Shown: in pieces, positions 42,724-50,583 of the stretch
How the letters are laid out: each line of letters starts with the position of its first letter
Numbering within the stretch: the stretch's first letter is position 1
Source: Candidatus Nitricoxidireducens bremensis
GTDB lineage: Bacteria; Pseudomonadota; Gammaproteobacteria; Burkholderiales; Rhodocyclaceae
DNA: 64,000 bases
Assembly: GCA_030247725.1 (NCBI GenBank)
Contig: JAOTRT010000011.1
Span: 62,001 to 126,000 of the forward strand
Direction of reading: 5' to 3'
Notes under the pieces: model-generated
The model's input: only the letters and a program-made list of their open reading frames with translations
Databases searched by the model: none
Told to the model about the DNA's origin: nothing
Translations under genes and position numbers: made by a program

Positions 42724-44397
42724 CTATTCCACCTGTGCCTCGGCCACCGCCTGCTGCAGCAGGGGATGGGTAAAACTGAAGCGGCCCTTGTCGTCGCGGC
42801 GGAGGACACCGCCGGCCACTGCCTGGGTCAGCGCCGCCGCCAACACCGGGGGGGCCGTATCCATGGCCGCGGCCAGTTCTGCCGCACTCACCGGCTTCGC
42901 CGCCCGGGCAACGCAACGCAGCAGCAGGCGGTCGAGGGCAAGCTTGTCGATGCGTGCGCCGATGACGAAGCGCAGGGGCAGCGGCAGGGGCGTGCGTTCC
43001 CGCTGGCGCGCCAGCTGGAGGACGAACAACGGAACGCCGGTGGCCATGCGCGCAATCGTCGGCGCCAGGGCCGCCCCGCCGGCGCCGAGGGTCCGGTTCG
43101 CCAAGGCTTCGGTGGCGTCCTGGCTGAGCCGCCCCAGGCGCAGGGTCTCGGCCGCGACGGCCGCCGCCTCGGGGAAGCGGCGGCCGCTCAGGAGGACCAG
43201 GCGTCCCGCCGCCTTTGCCGCCCGCTGGGTCAGCTCGACAAGAACCTCGTGGGGCAGCAGGTGGCAGTCGTCCACGATCACGGCCGGCCCCTCCGGCCCG
43301 TCTGCAAGGGCCTCCAGGACGGCCTCCAGCGCCGACGGACGGCCGTCGGGCAGGGTATGGATCAGGGCGCTGCCGTTGTCGGGAGCGCAGACGAAACGCC
43401 GTACCGGGCCCCGGCGGCGGGCCCATTCGGTCGCCGCGTGGTGGCAGAGGCTGGACTTGCCCATGCCGGTCTCCCCCTCCAGGTAGACCAGGCGTCCGGC
43501 TCCGCCCGCCGCTGCTTCGATCAGGGCATCCAGACGGCCCTGCTCCGCCTCGCGGCCGACCAGCAGGAGCGGCTCGTCGGCAGGCTGCCAGGGCAGGCGA
43601 TCCAGTCCGGCGATGTCGAGTTCGCCGGGTGCCCTTGCCGGTGCGCAAGGACTCAAGGCCTGCAGCAGTTCCCGAGCCGCGGCATCCAGTTGGAGCCTGC
43701 CGGCACCTGTCCGGGCCGCCAGATCGCGGGCCTGGGCAATGGCCGGACTGGCGATGGCCTCGCCGGACCAGCCGCCGCGGCGCTCCATGCTGGCGATGAC
43801 CATGCCGGCCGTCAGTCCGCCCTGCAGGCGGGACGATGACAGACCGTCATGGGCCGCGAGGGCGGCGTAGACGATATGGGCCGCCCGCAGCACGAGCAGC
43901 AGGTCGTGCTCGGTCGGACGCTGGATGCCGAATATCAGGTCGCCGGCATTGCCCTTGCGGGCGAGGAAGAGGGCGTCATGGTCGAAGGCGTAGGTGGCCA
44001 GGGTCTGGTGCAGCAGCCTGCCCGCGTTGCCGGGTACGGCATCCGGCAAGGCCAGGCTGAGGACCACGCAGGGCCGGCGCTCCAGCATGCCGTCGGCCAC
44101 CCGTAGCGGACCGGCGCCGGGCGCACGCCCTGCCGCAGCGTCCTGGCCGCGGGAAACGGCCATGGCGCGGTTGCGCACCTTGAGCTTCTTGAAGATCGCC
44201 ACGACATGCTGCTTGACGGTGCCCAGACCGATGCCGAGTTCGTTGGCGATCTCCTTATTGACCTTGCCGGCCCGCAGCAATTCGAGGATCTGGCGCTGGC
44301 GCCCGGTCAGCACCGGCGCCTCCCGCTCCGGGACGGCGGCGGCCTGGCCGGGAAGAAGCGGATCGTCGGGGTGCTTGGGATCGACCATGGGGCTCAC
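42724..44397 (-). CDS. LuxR-HTH / cyclase-like / AAA regulator of the secretion operon
   Basis: A 557-residue protein with an unusual order. A LuxR-type DNA-binding domain comes first (residues 29-85: LTGRQRQILELLRAGKVNKE, IANELGIGLGTVKQHVVAIF). A region like a degenerate class III nucleotide cyclase follows (about 108-250), lacking the metal-binding Asp pair as far as I can see. Last is an AAA/STAND ATPase with Walker A GETGMGKSS (308-316) and Walker B AVIVDDCHLL. It probably controls this locus in response to a ligand or nucleotide state. GTG 44397 overlaps the TolC-gene stop; ATG 44388 is an alternative start. Confidence 0.8.
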   Translation of the reverse strand: MSPMVDPKHPDDPLLPGQAAAVPEREAPVLTGRQRQILELLRAGKVNKEIANELGIGLGTVKQHVVAIFKKLKVRNRAMAVSRGQDAAAGRAPGAGPLRVADGMLERRPCVVLSLALPDAVPGNAGRLLHQTLATYAFDHDALFLARKGNAGDLIFGIQRPTEHDLLLVLRAAHIVYAALAAHDGLSSSRLQGGLTAGMVIASMERRGGWSGEAIASPAIAQARDLAARTGAGRLQLDAAARELLQALSPCAPARAPGELDIAGLDRLPWQPADEPLLLVGREAEQGRLDALIEAAAGGAGRLVYLEGETGMGKSSLCHHAATEWARRRGPVRRFVCAPDNGSALIHTLPDGRPSALEAVLEALADGPEGPAVIVDDCHLLPHEVLVELTQRAAKAAGRLVLLSGRRFPEAAAVAAETLRLGRLSQDATEALANRTLGAGGAALAPTIARMATGVPLFVLQLARQRERTPLPLPLRFVIGARIDKLALDRLLLRCVARAAKPVSAAELAAAMDTAPPVLAAALTQAVAGGVLRRDDKGRFSFTHPLLQQAVAEAQVE

Positions 44398-46475
44398 TTG
44401 TCTGCCGGGGCTGCCGGCCCTTCGGCAGCGGGAATGGCCGGCAGGGATACCGGCGACACTTGGGCGCCGGCGTGTCCCTGGGCCCCGTCGTCCGCCGCCC
44501 GGGTGATCGGCGGAATGAGCTCGCTCAGGCGCGGCGGCTCGAAGGGCAACGACGGCAGCTGCTTGACTTCACGGAAGGCGTCGCTGCGGGACGAGACGGG
44601 CCGGCAGCGCTGCAGTTGCTCCATCAACTGGCCGCAGAAGGCTTCGGCCGCCGCGCTGGAGGGGAAGCTGGCGACGAAGACACGATACCAGGCGGTTCGT
44701 ATCTGCTGCTCGTTCGCCACGTAGCCCTGGGCCCGCGGCTGCAGCATGCGTCCCGCCATGAGCTCGGGGAAACGCTTGTTGAGGTCGCGCCAGACGTGGG
44801 CGATGCCGCTGCGGTCCTGCAGTCCGACCACCTCCGCCAGCCAGTATTCCTCGTCGCCCGCGGGATGCGGGTCGTATTGCTGGATGTCCGTCTTCTCGCC
44901 CACCTGGTCCGCCGCCAGGGCCGCGTCGGCCTTGGCGGCGGCCTCCGCCACCGGACGCCGGCCGTCGCCGGGCAGGACTCCGCCATTGGGCACGCCGCCG
45001 CCGAGGGCACCGAACAAGGAGACCAGGCCCTTGTGCCGTTCCATATTGACGCGATGGAGCTCGTCCAGGTTGCGGTGGTAGGTCCGCTGGGTGTCGAGCA
45101 GGGTCAGGTAGTCGATGGCGCCGGCGGCATAGGACTCCATGCTGAGTTCCCAGGCATGCCGCGCCGCATCGGTCGCCGAGCGCTGGGCATCCAGGCGCTT
45201 GCCGTTGTGCTGGATGGCGGCGATGGCGTCCTCGGTTTCGCGGATGGCGGTGTAGAGCACCCGCACGTAGGTCTCGACGAGTTCCTCGTGGAAGGCGCGG
45301 GCAAAATCCACCTCGCGGGAACGCTTGCCGTTGTCGAAGATCGTCGCCGAAAGATTGGCGATGGCGTTCCAGAAGATGTTGTGGCCCTGGATCAAGCGCG
45401 AGAACACCAGGCTGCCGTAGCCGACCTGGGCTGTCAGGTCCAAGGGCGGCAGCAGGCGGGTGCGCGCCACGTCGATGTCGGCATCGGCCGCCAGCAGGCG
45501 CGATTCGACGACCCGCACGTCGGGACGCCGCAGCAGCAGGTTGGACGGCACGCCGGGGAGGGCGCGCGGGAAGGCAACGGAATCGAGGCCCCGCGTCGAC
45601 AGGGCCAGGGAGGTCGGCGTCACGCCGAGCAGTTGCGCCAGGCTGTTGGCGGCGTTCTCCCGCTGCAGTTCCAGGCCGGGAATCGTCGCCTGCACCGAAT
45701 AGACGGCCGCCCGCTGCTGCTCCAAGTCCGTGATGGTGGCGTCACCGATTTCCATGCGCCCTCGCACCGAGTCGAGCATGCCGCGCAAGACCGTTTCCGT
45801 CTCGCGGGCGACCCGGATACGGTCGTTCAGGGAGAGGTATTCGACATAGAGGGAGACGACGTTGGCGATCAGCGTGCGCCGGGTATCGTCGCGCTGGTAG
45901 GTGGCCCGCCAGAGCTGCATCTCGGCGGACTCGGCGAGGGAGCGGCGCTCGCCCCAAAGATCGGCCCGCCAGTCGGCGCGCAGGCTCAACTGGTAGGTAT
46001 GGGACGATTTGACGGTGCCGCCTTCGCGCACCGAGCCGATACCGCCCCGCGGCGCCTCGTTCTTGGCCTGGTAGGGGGCGGTCAGCACCGGCAGTTCGTC
46101 GGCGACGGCCTGCTCGGCGCGGGCGTTCGCCTGGACGATGCGCAGGGTGGCGATGCGCAGGTCCGTGTTGTTGGCGATGGCCCGGTCCACGAGGGCATTG
46201 AGCTCCGGGTTGGCGAGGCTGCGCCACCATTCGACCAGTTGGGATTCGGCAAGGGCCTCGGCCTTCGCCTCGGATTCCCGCGACCCGCCGCCCGGCTCGA
46301 TGACCGCGGCCATGGAAGTGGCCTGCTTGAACTGCTTGGGGACGGGAATGGGGGGGACATCGTAGGCGGGACGTTTGGCCGCACATCCGCCGAGAACGAG
46401 CCCGGCACAGACGAGGGCCGTACGCACGCAAACCCAGTGCAGGTCTGTCCGGTCCCCGTCCGTCGTTTGTCTCAT
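44394..46475 (-). CDS. TolC/NodT-like outer-membrane lipoprotein fused to a SPOR domain
   Basis: A 693-residue outer-membrane efflux protein, first gene of the secretion operon. The lipoprotein signal ends LVCAGLVLGGC. Two outer-membrane efflux repeats follow (about 80-270 and 290-490), with LRRPDVRVVESRLLAADADI typical of the NodT subfamily. The extra C-terminal part, about residues 540-640, looks like a SPOR domain (EEYWLAEVVGLQDRSGIAHV, RTAWYRVFVASFPSSAAAEA), the fold that binds denuded glycan strands at the septum. Such a fusion would tie the export channel to peptidoglycan. Confidence 0.85.
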   Translation of the reverse strand: MRQTTDGDRTDLHWVCVRTALVCAGLVLGGCAAKRPAYDVPPIPVPKQFKQATSMAAVIEPGGGSRESEAKAEALAESQLVEWWRSLANPELNALVDRAIANNTDLRIATLRIVQANARAEQAVADELPVLTAPYQAKNEAPRGGIGSVREGGTVKSSHTYQLSLRADWRADLWGERRSLAESAEMQLWRATYQRDDTRRTLIANVVSLYVEYLSLNDRIRVARETETVLRGMLDSVRGRMEIGDATITDLEQQRAAVYSVQATIPGLELQRENAANSLAQLLGVTPTSLALSTRGLDSVAFPRALPGVPSNLLLRRPDVRVVESRLLAADADIDVARTRLLPPLDLTAQVGYGSLVFSRLIQGHNIFWNAIANLSATIFDNGKRSREVDFARAFHEELVETYVRVLYTAIRETEDAIAAIQHNGKRLDAQRSATDAARHAWELSMESYAAGAIDYLTLLDTQRTYHRNLDELHRVNMERHKGLVSLFGALGGGVPNGGVLPGDGRRPVAEAAAKADAALAADQVGEKTDIQQYDPHPAGDEEYWLAEVVGLQDRSGIAHVWRDLNKRFPELMAGRMLQPRAQGYVANEQQIRTAWYRVFVASFPSSAAAEAFCGQLMEQLQRCRPVSSRSDAFREVKQLPSLPFEPPRLSELIPPITRAADDGAQGHAGAQVSPVSLPAIPAAEGPAAPADK

Positions 46476-47070
46476 TCCATATGCAATCGCTTAGTCGTGG
46501 CGATCCATCCAGGCCCCTCGTCATGGCGGGGCAGCCCATTAACGTTACTTTTGCATTTTATTTATGACATTCATTTTGACACCCATCGATAACCCGCATA
46601 TTCCAACCTCTATTCCATTGATGCAATGGAATTTGTGGCTTGACAGACGTGAGGAATCAGGGAGTTGGAAGCGAGTTTTTGCAGAAAACTCACAAAGACC
46701 ATTCAGGCAGGGTCTGGGAGGACTCCGGAAGTCCAGGGGGAGAACTCAAGAGGAGAAGACCTCGGCATCACTCCGGAATCCACCCGGCTACCGGCAGGCG
46801 CGTGCGGCAAGGCCTTCCCGGCGACTATGCCAGCCGGGGGAGAGCCGGGATATCCGGAACAAACCGGGTTTCCGGGCCCATATGCCGTCGCTCCCCGGAA
46901 GACCGGGGCGGCATCGGGCCGGAACGGCGAAGAGCCGCAAGCCACCCCGCCCCACCGCATTGCGCGGTCGGCGTAGGTCAGAACAAGTTCCGGGTGCCGG
47001 GTTGCGGCAGAAGGAGGGCGCGGCGGTCGGGAAAGCCTGGCTCACGGAGAGCCGGCTCCTTCCCGGGACA
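46476..47070. other. Non-coding region upstream of the secretion operon
   Basis: About 595 bp without a believable gene. The first 150 bp are AT-rich and should hold the operon promoter; I cannot fix -35/-10 boxes with confidence. A 7-bp hairpin GAGTTTT/AAAACTC lies at 46673-46691. The rest (about 46720-47060) is GC-rich and repeats CCGGAA-based hairpins (TCCGGAAGTCC, ACTCCGGAATCC, CCGGAACAAACCGG, CCCCGGAAGACCGGGG). It may be a structured leader RNA of an opposite transcript, or decayed repeat elements. Confidence 0.5.
46612..46632. promoter_or_regulatory. Operator-like palindrome upstream of the secretion operon
   Basis: Perfect 9-bp arms ATTCCATTG and CAATGGAAT around ATG, 137 bp ahead of the TolC-gene start. 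Size and symmetry suit a dimeric LuxR-type regulator such as the one encoded two genes on. Binding is inferred. Confidence 0.5.
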
Positions 47071-47310
47071 CTATTTCTTCTTGGCTTTGGCCAGGGCCTT
47101 TTTGGCGTCTTCCAGCATCGCGTCGTCGATCTTTCCCGCTTCGTACAGGGCAATCAGCAACTTGAGGGGAGTCGGCATGTTGCGACCCGATTCGTAGCGG
47201 CTGCCGCCGGACTGGGTGACGCCGAAGCGGGTCCAGAACGCCGTCTGGTTGAGCCCTGACGTGCGGCGGGCGGCGTGGATGTCGGACAGGAGCGATGTCT
47301 TTTTTGCCAT
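47071..47310 (-). CDS. Small XRE-family HTH regulator
   Basis: A 79-residue protein consisting almost only of a helix-turn-helix (LSDIHAARRTSGLNQTAFWT, RFGVTQSGGSRYESGRNMPT), followed by a Lys/Ala-rich tail. AGGAG precedes the ATG by 7 nt. It is divergent from the small-protein/FapA pair, with about 220 bp between, and might regulate that pair or itself. Confidence 0.8.
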   Translation of the reverse strand: MAKKTSLLSDIHAARRTSGLNQTAFWTRFGVTQSGGSRYESGRNMPTPLKLLIALYEAGKIDDAMLEDAKKALAKAKKK

Positions 47311-47529
47311 GGTGTTCTCCTAAGTCTGGGGAGATGGGCCGTTCTTTTATGACCCGGCGCTATCTTCTCACAACTCGGGCCGGGAAAGCACGCCGAACCC
47401 CATGCGGCCGTACACCTAAAGGCGTACTACCTACGATAGAGGGCTTCCCGTGCCCCCCGGACCGGCTTCGCCCTCAGGAATTGCCCCGTCCTGCCGTTGA
47501 CCCGAGTTCCGAGGGAATTGGAGACTGCC

Positions 47530-47682
47530 ATGGATTTCGTCGTCACCCTGAAGGGGTTCCGCTGCTTCCTGGGGAAATTTTCCGACGCCTGCGAATTCAT
47601 CCGGCGCCACTGGGGGTCCCAGGAAACGGCAGCCGAACAGGGCGTCAGACTTATGCCGGCCAACCGCTACCGGCTGGACTGA
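47530..47682 (+). CDS. 50-residue protein coupled to the FapA gene
   Basis: A short protein starting DFVVTLKGFRCFLGKFSDAC and ending ANRYRLD. GGAG lies 7 nt ahead of ATG 47530, and the stop is one base before the FapA ATG. Two Cys residues and mixed alpha/beta character; family unknown. The same frame extends to ATG 47497 without a better ribosome site. Confidence 0.55.
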   Translation: MDFVVTLKGFRCFLGKFSDACEFIRRHWGSQETAAEQGVRLMPANRYRLD

Positions 47683-47683
47683 G

Positions 47684-49111
47684 ATGGATGCGCCTGCCCC
47701 GCCGACCGCTGATCGTATCGATGGCCGATGCCGCATTTCCCTGACCGCAGACGGTCTGTCGGCGAGCCTGCACATCGAGCCCCCCCAAAACGGCGGCACC
47801 CCGGTGACGCGCGACGATGTGCTGAAGGCGCTGGCCGAGAACGGCATCGGCGAAGGTGTTCTCGAAGAGGCTGTCGAGGCGGCCGTGGCGGCCGGTGCGG
47901 CCGATGGCGTTACGGTTGCCCGCGGCCGGCTCCCGATCGACGGCGACGACGGGAGCATTGTTCCGGTTTTGCCGGAAACGCGCAGCCGCGTACCGCGGCT
48001 CGACAAGACCGGGCACATCGACTACCGCGACTTGGGCGAGATTCCGATGGTCCATGCCGGCGACCCGCTGTTGCGGCGCAAGCCGCCGACCAGCGGCATA
48101 CCTGGCCGTAGCCTGCTCGGCGAGGAGCTGCCCGCCAAGGCGGGCAAGGACGTGGCTTTTGCGCCCAACCTGGCGGGCACGTCGTTTTCCCCGGACGATG
48201 CCAACCTGCTCATTGCCGCGATCGGCGGCCAGCCGGTGACCGTGCGTGGCGGCATGATCGTGGAGCCTGTCTACAAGGTCGATGCGGTCAGCATGTCTTC
48301 CGGCAACATCGATTTCGATGGCAGTGTGGTGGTGCGTGGCGACGTTGCCGCAGGCATGACGATACGCGCGACCGGCGACATCGAGGTCGGCGGCGTCGTC
48401 GAAATGGCGTCGCTGGAGGCCGGTGGCAATATCGTCATCAAGGGCGGCGCACTCGGCAGCCTCGGTCGCCAGGCCGCCGCCGAGGAGGCCACGCTTCGCT
48501 GCGGCCAGTGCTTCACCGCCGCCTACGTACAGCAGGCGCGCGTCGAGGCCGGCGACAGCATCTTCATCGACGACATGGCGATGCAATCCGAACTGATGGC
48601 GATCAACCACATCCGCGTCGGCAACAGGAAGCGCGGCCACATCGTAGGCGGCAGCGCCCACGCGACGCTCTCGATTACGGCGAAGGTGATCGGCGCACCA
48701 ACGCGCGTCAAGACCCATCTCGAAATCGGTGTCAATCCGCTGATGCATAAGCAGCTGCTGGAGATGGCGAAGCAGCGCGATGCCCGCGAAAACCAGTTGC
48801 TCGAAGTCGGCAAACTGCTGACGCTGGCGCAGCAGCATCCGGGGAGGATCAGCGCGGAGCATGTCGCGCGGGCGCGCGCCACGGCCGCTGCGCTTTCCAC
48901 GGCGATCGCCGAATTGCGCGAGGAACACGATCTGCTGATGACGAAGATTGAGCTTTCCCAGCAGGCGCGCGTGACTGCCGAGCAGGCGATCTACGAAGGT
49001 GTCGAAGTCGTGATGGGAAACCTGCGCTACATGCTTGCCGGAGAACACGGTGCCTGCGCCATCGGCATGATCCAGTCCTCGCTTGGCCGTATCACGCTCG
49101 ACGACACATGA
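47684..49111 (+). CDS. FapA (DUF342) family protein
   Basis: A 475-residue protein of the FapA / flagellar assembly protein A family. An N-terminal alpha/beta domain (GIGEGVLEEAVEAAVAAGAA, then LDKTGHIDYRDLGEIPMVHA) is followed by a right-handed beta-helix of polymer-forming repeats (NIDFDGSVVVRGDVAAGMTI, RATGDIEVGGVVEMASLEAG, ARVEAGDSIFIDDMAMQSEL). A C-terminal coiled coil closes it (ALSTAIAELREEHDLLMTKI). Named for a link to flagellar or surface assembly; no flagellar genes are adjacent here. Confidence 0.85.
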   Translation: MDAPAPPTADRIDGRCRISLTADGLSASLHIEPPQNGGTPVTRDDVLKALAENGIGEGVLEEAVEAAVAAGAADGVTVARGRLPIDGDDGSIVPVLPETRSRVPRLDKTGHIDYRDLGEIPMVHAGDPLLRRKPPTSGIPGRSLLGEELPAKAGKDVAFAPNLAGTSFSPDDANLLIAAIGGQPVTVRGGMIVEPVYKVDAVSMSSGNIDFDGSVVVRGDVAAGMTIRATGDIEVGGVVEMASLEAGGNIVIKGGALGSLGRQAAAEEATLRCGQCFTAAYVQQARVEAGDSIFIDDMAMQSELMAINHIRVGNRKRGHIVGGSAHATLSITAKVIGAPTRVKTHLEIGVNPLMHKQLLEMAKQRDARENQLLEVGKLLTLAQQHPGRISAEHVARARATAAALSTAIAELREEHDLLMTKIELSQQARVTAEQAIYEGVEVVMGNLRYMLAGEHGACAIGMIQSSLGRITLDDT

Positions 49112-49152
49112 TCCGATAGCCATTCCGCGGCCGTCGCAAGGTCACCGGGCAG

Positions 49153-49178
49153 GTCAGCCCGGCCGTTGCCGGGCTGAC
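49153..49178. terminator. Hairpin between convergent fapA-like and amt genes
   Basis: GTCAGCCCGGC and GCCGGGCTGAC form a perfect 11-bp stem with a CGTT loop. No U-tract on either side, but the position between two converging stops suits a shared terminator. Confidence 0.6.
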
Positions 49179-49210
49179 GGTGTCCGACAGACGCTATTCC
49201 TTCCTATCGA

Positions 49211-50416
49211 TCACCAGAGCGTTTCCCGCTCCGCCGACGCCGTGATCTGATGGATCGTCAGGTCGGCGCCGTTGAATTCCTCTTCGGGATCGAGACGGAT
49301 GCCGACGGCCTTCTTGATGAGGCCATAGACCGCAAAGCCGCCGGCGAAGGCGATGACGACCCCCATCAGGGTGCCGGCCAGCTGGCTCATGAAGGCCACG
49401 CCCCCCATGCCGCCCAGGGTCTGGGCGCCGAAAATGCCGGCGGCGATGCCGCCCCAGGCGCCGCAGAGTCCGTGCAGGGGCCAGACGCCGAGCACGTCGT
49501 CGATCTTCCAGCGGTTCTGGGTCAGGGTGAACATGACGACGAACAATCCGCCGGCGATGCCGCCGGTGACCAGGGCGCCGAGGGGATGCATGAGGTCGGA
49601 GCCGGCGCAGACGGCGACGAGGCCCGCCAGGGGGCCGTTATGCACGAAGCCCGGGTCGTTCTTGCCCATCACCAGGGCCACCAGGGTACCGCCCACCATG
49701 GCCATCAGGGAGTTCATGGCGACGAGGCCGGACACCTTGTCCAGGGTCTGGGCGCTCATGACGTTGAAGCCGAACCAGCCGACGATGAGTATCCAGGCGC
49801 CGAGGGCGAGGAAGGGGATGCTGGAGGGCGGATGGGCGCCGGCGATGCCGCCGTCCTTGTGGTAGCGGCCACGGCGCGCGCCGAGCAGCAAGACCGCCGC
49901 CAGACCGATCCAACCGCCGACGGCATGGACCACCACCGAGCCGGCGAAGTCGTGGAACTCCTCGCCGAAACTCGCCTTCAGCCAGGCCTGGATGCCGTAG
50001 GCCTGGTTCCAGGCGATGCCCTCGAAGAAGGGATAGACGAAGCCCACGAGCAGGAAGGTGGCCGCGATCTGGGGATTGAAGCGTGCCCGCTCGGCGATGC
50101 CGCCGGAAACGATGGCGGGAATGGCCGCCGCGAAGGTCAGCAGGAAGAAGAACTTGGTGAGTTCATAGCCGCTTTTCTGCGTCAGCACGTCGGCGCTGGC
50201 GAAGAAGCTCACGCCGTAGGCGATGCCGTAGCCGATGAAGAAATAGGCCAGGGTGGACACCGAGAAATCCACCAGGATCTTGACCAGGGCATTGACCTGG
50301 TTCTTGCGACGCACCGTTCCCAATTCGAGGAAGGCAAAGCCCGCATGCATCGCCAGGATCATGATGGCGCCGAGCAGGATGAACAACACGTCGGCGGAAG
50401 TTTTGAAATTCTCCAT
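49211..50416 (-). CDS. amt: Ammonium transporter (Amt family)
   Basis: A 401-residue polytopic membrane protein of the Amt/Mep/Rh family with about eleven membrane segments. Recognisable stretches are HAGFAFLELGTVRRKNQVNA, DFAGSVVVHAVGGWIGLAAV (twin-His region, first His) and GVWPLHGLCGAWGGIAAGIF (second His). No glnK lies beside it, which is less usual; ntrBC is 11 kb away. The C-terminal tail keeps the charged, regulatory-type sequence. Confidence 0.93.
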   Translation of the reverse strand: MENFKTSADVLFILLGAIMILAMHAGFAFLELGTVRRKNQVNALVKILVDFSVSTLAYFFIGYGIAYGVSFFASADVLTQKSGYELTKFFFLLTFAAAIPAIVSGGIAERARFNPQIAATFLLVGFVYPFFEGIAWNQAYGIQAWLKASFGEEFHDFAGSVVVHAVGGWIGLAAVLLLGARRGRYHKDGGIAGAHPPSSIPFLALGAWILIVGWFGFNVMSAQTLDKVSGLVAMNSLMAMVGGTLVALVMGKNDPGFVHNGPLAGLVAVCAGSDLMHPLGALVTGGIAGGLFVVMFTLTQNRWKIDDVLGVWPLHGLCGAWGGIAAGIFGAQTLGGMGGVAFMSQLAGTLMGVVIAFAGGFAVYGLIKKAVGIRLDPEEEFNGADLTIHQITASAERETLW

Positions 50417-50583
50417 TTCGGGGCTCCGTAGGCACTATCCCGGCCCATGGAGCAACAACCGTTCCCGATCTATACCCCGTATCAATTCATGGACTTAGAA
50501 AATTCAACATCGAAACACGCCCGATGCGGGCACCCTCTTGGTGCTAGCGCGCCCCACTGGAGTGCGGTCCAATCGATGCCGTC

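Noticed and set aside
49250..50431. 393-codon plus frame opposite the ammonium transporter
   Set aside because: Antisense shadow; the minus-strand Amt sequence is unmistakable.
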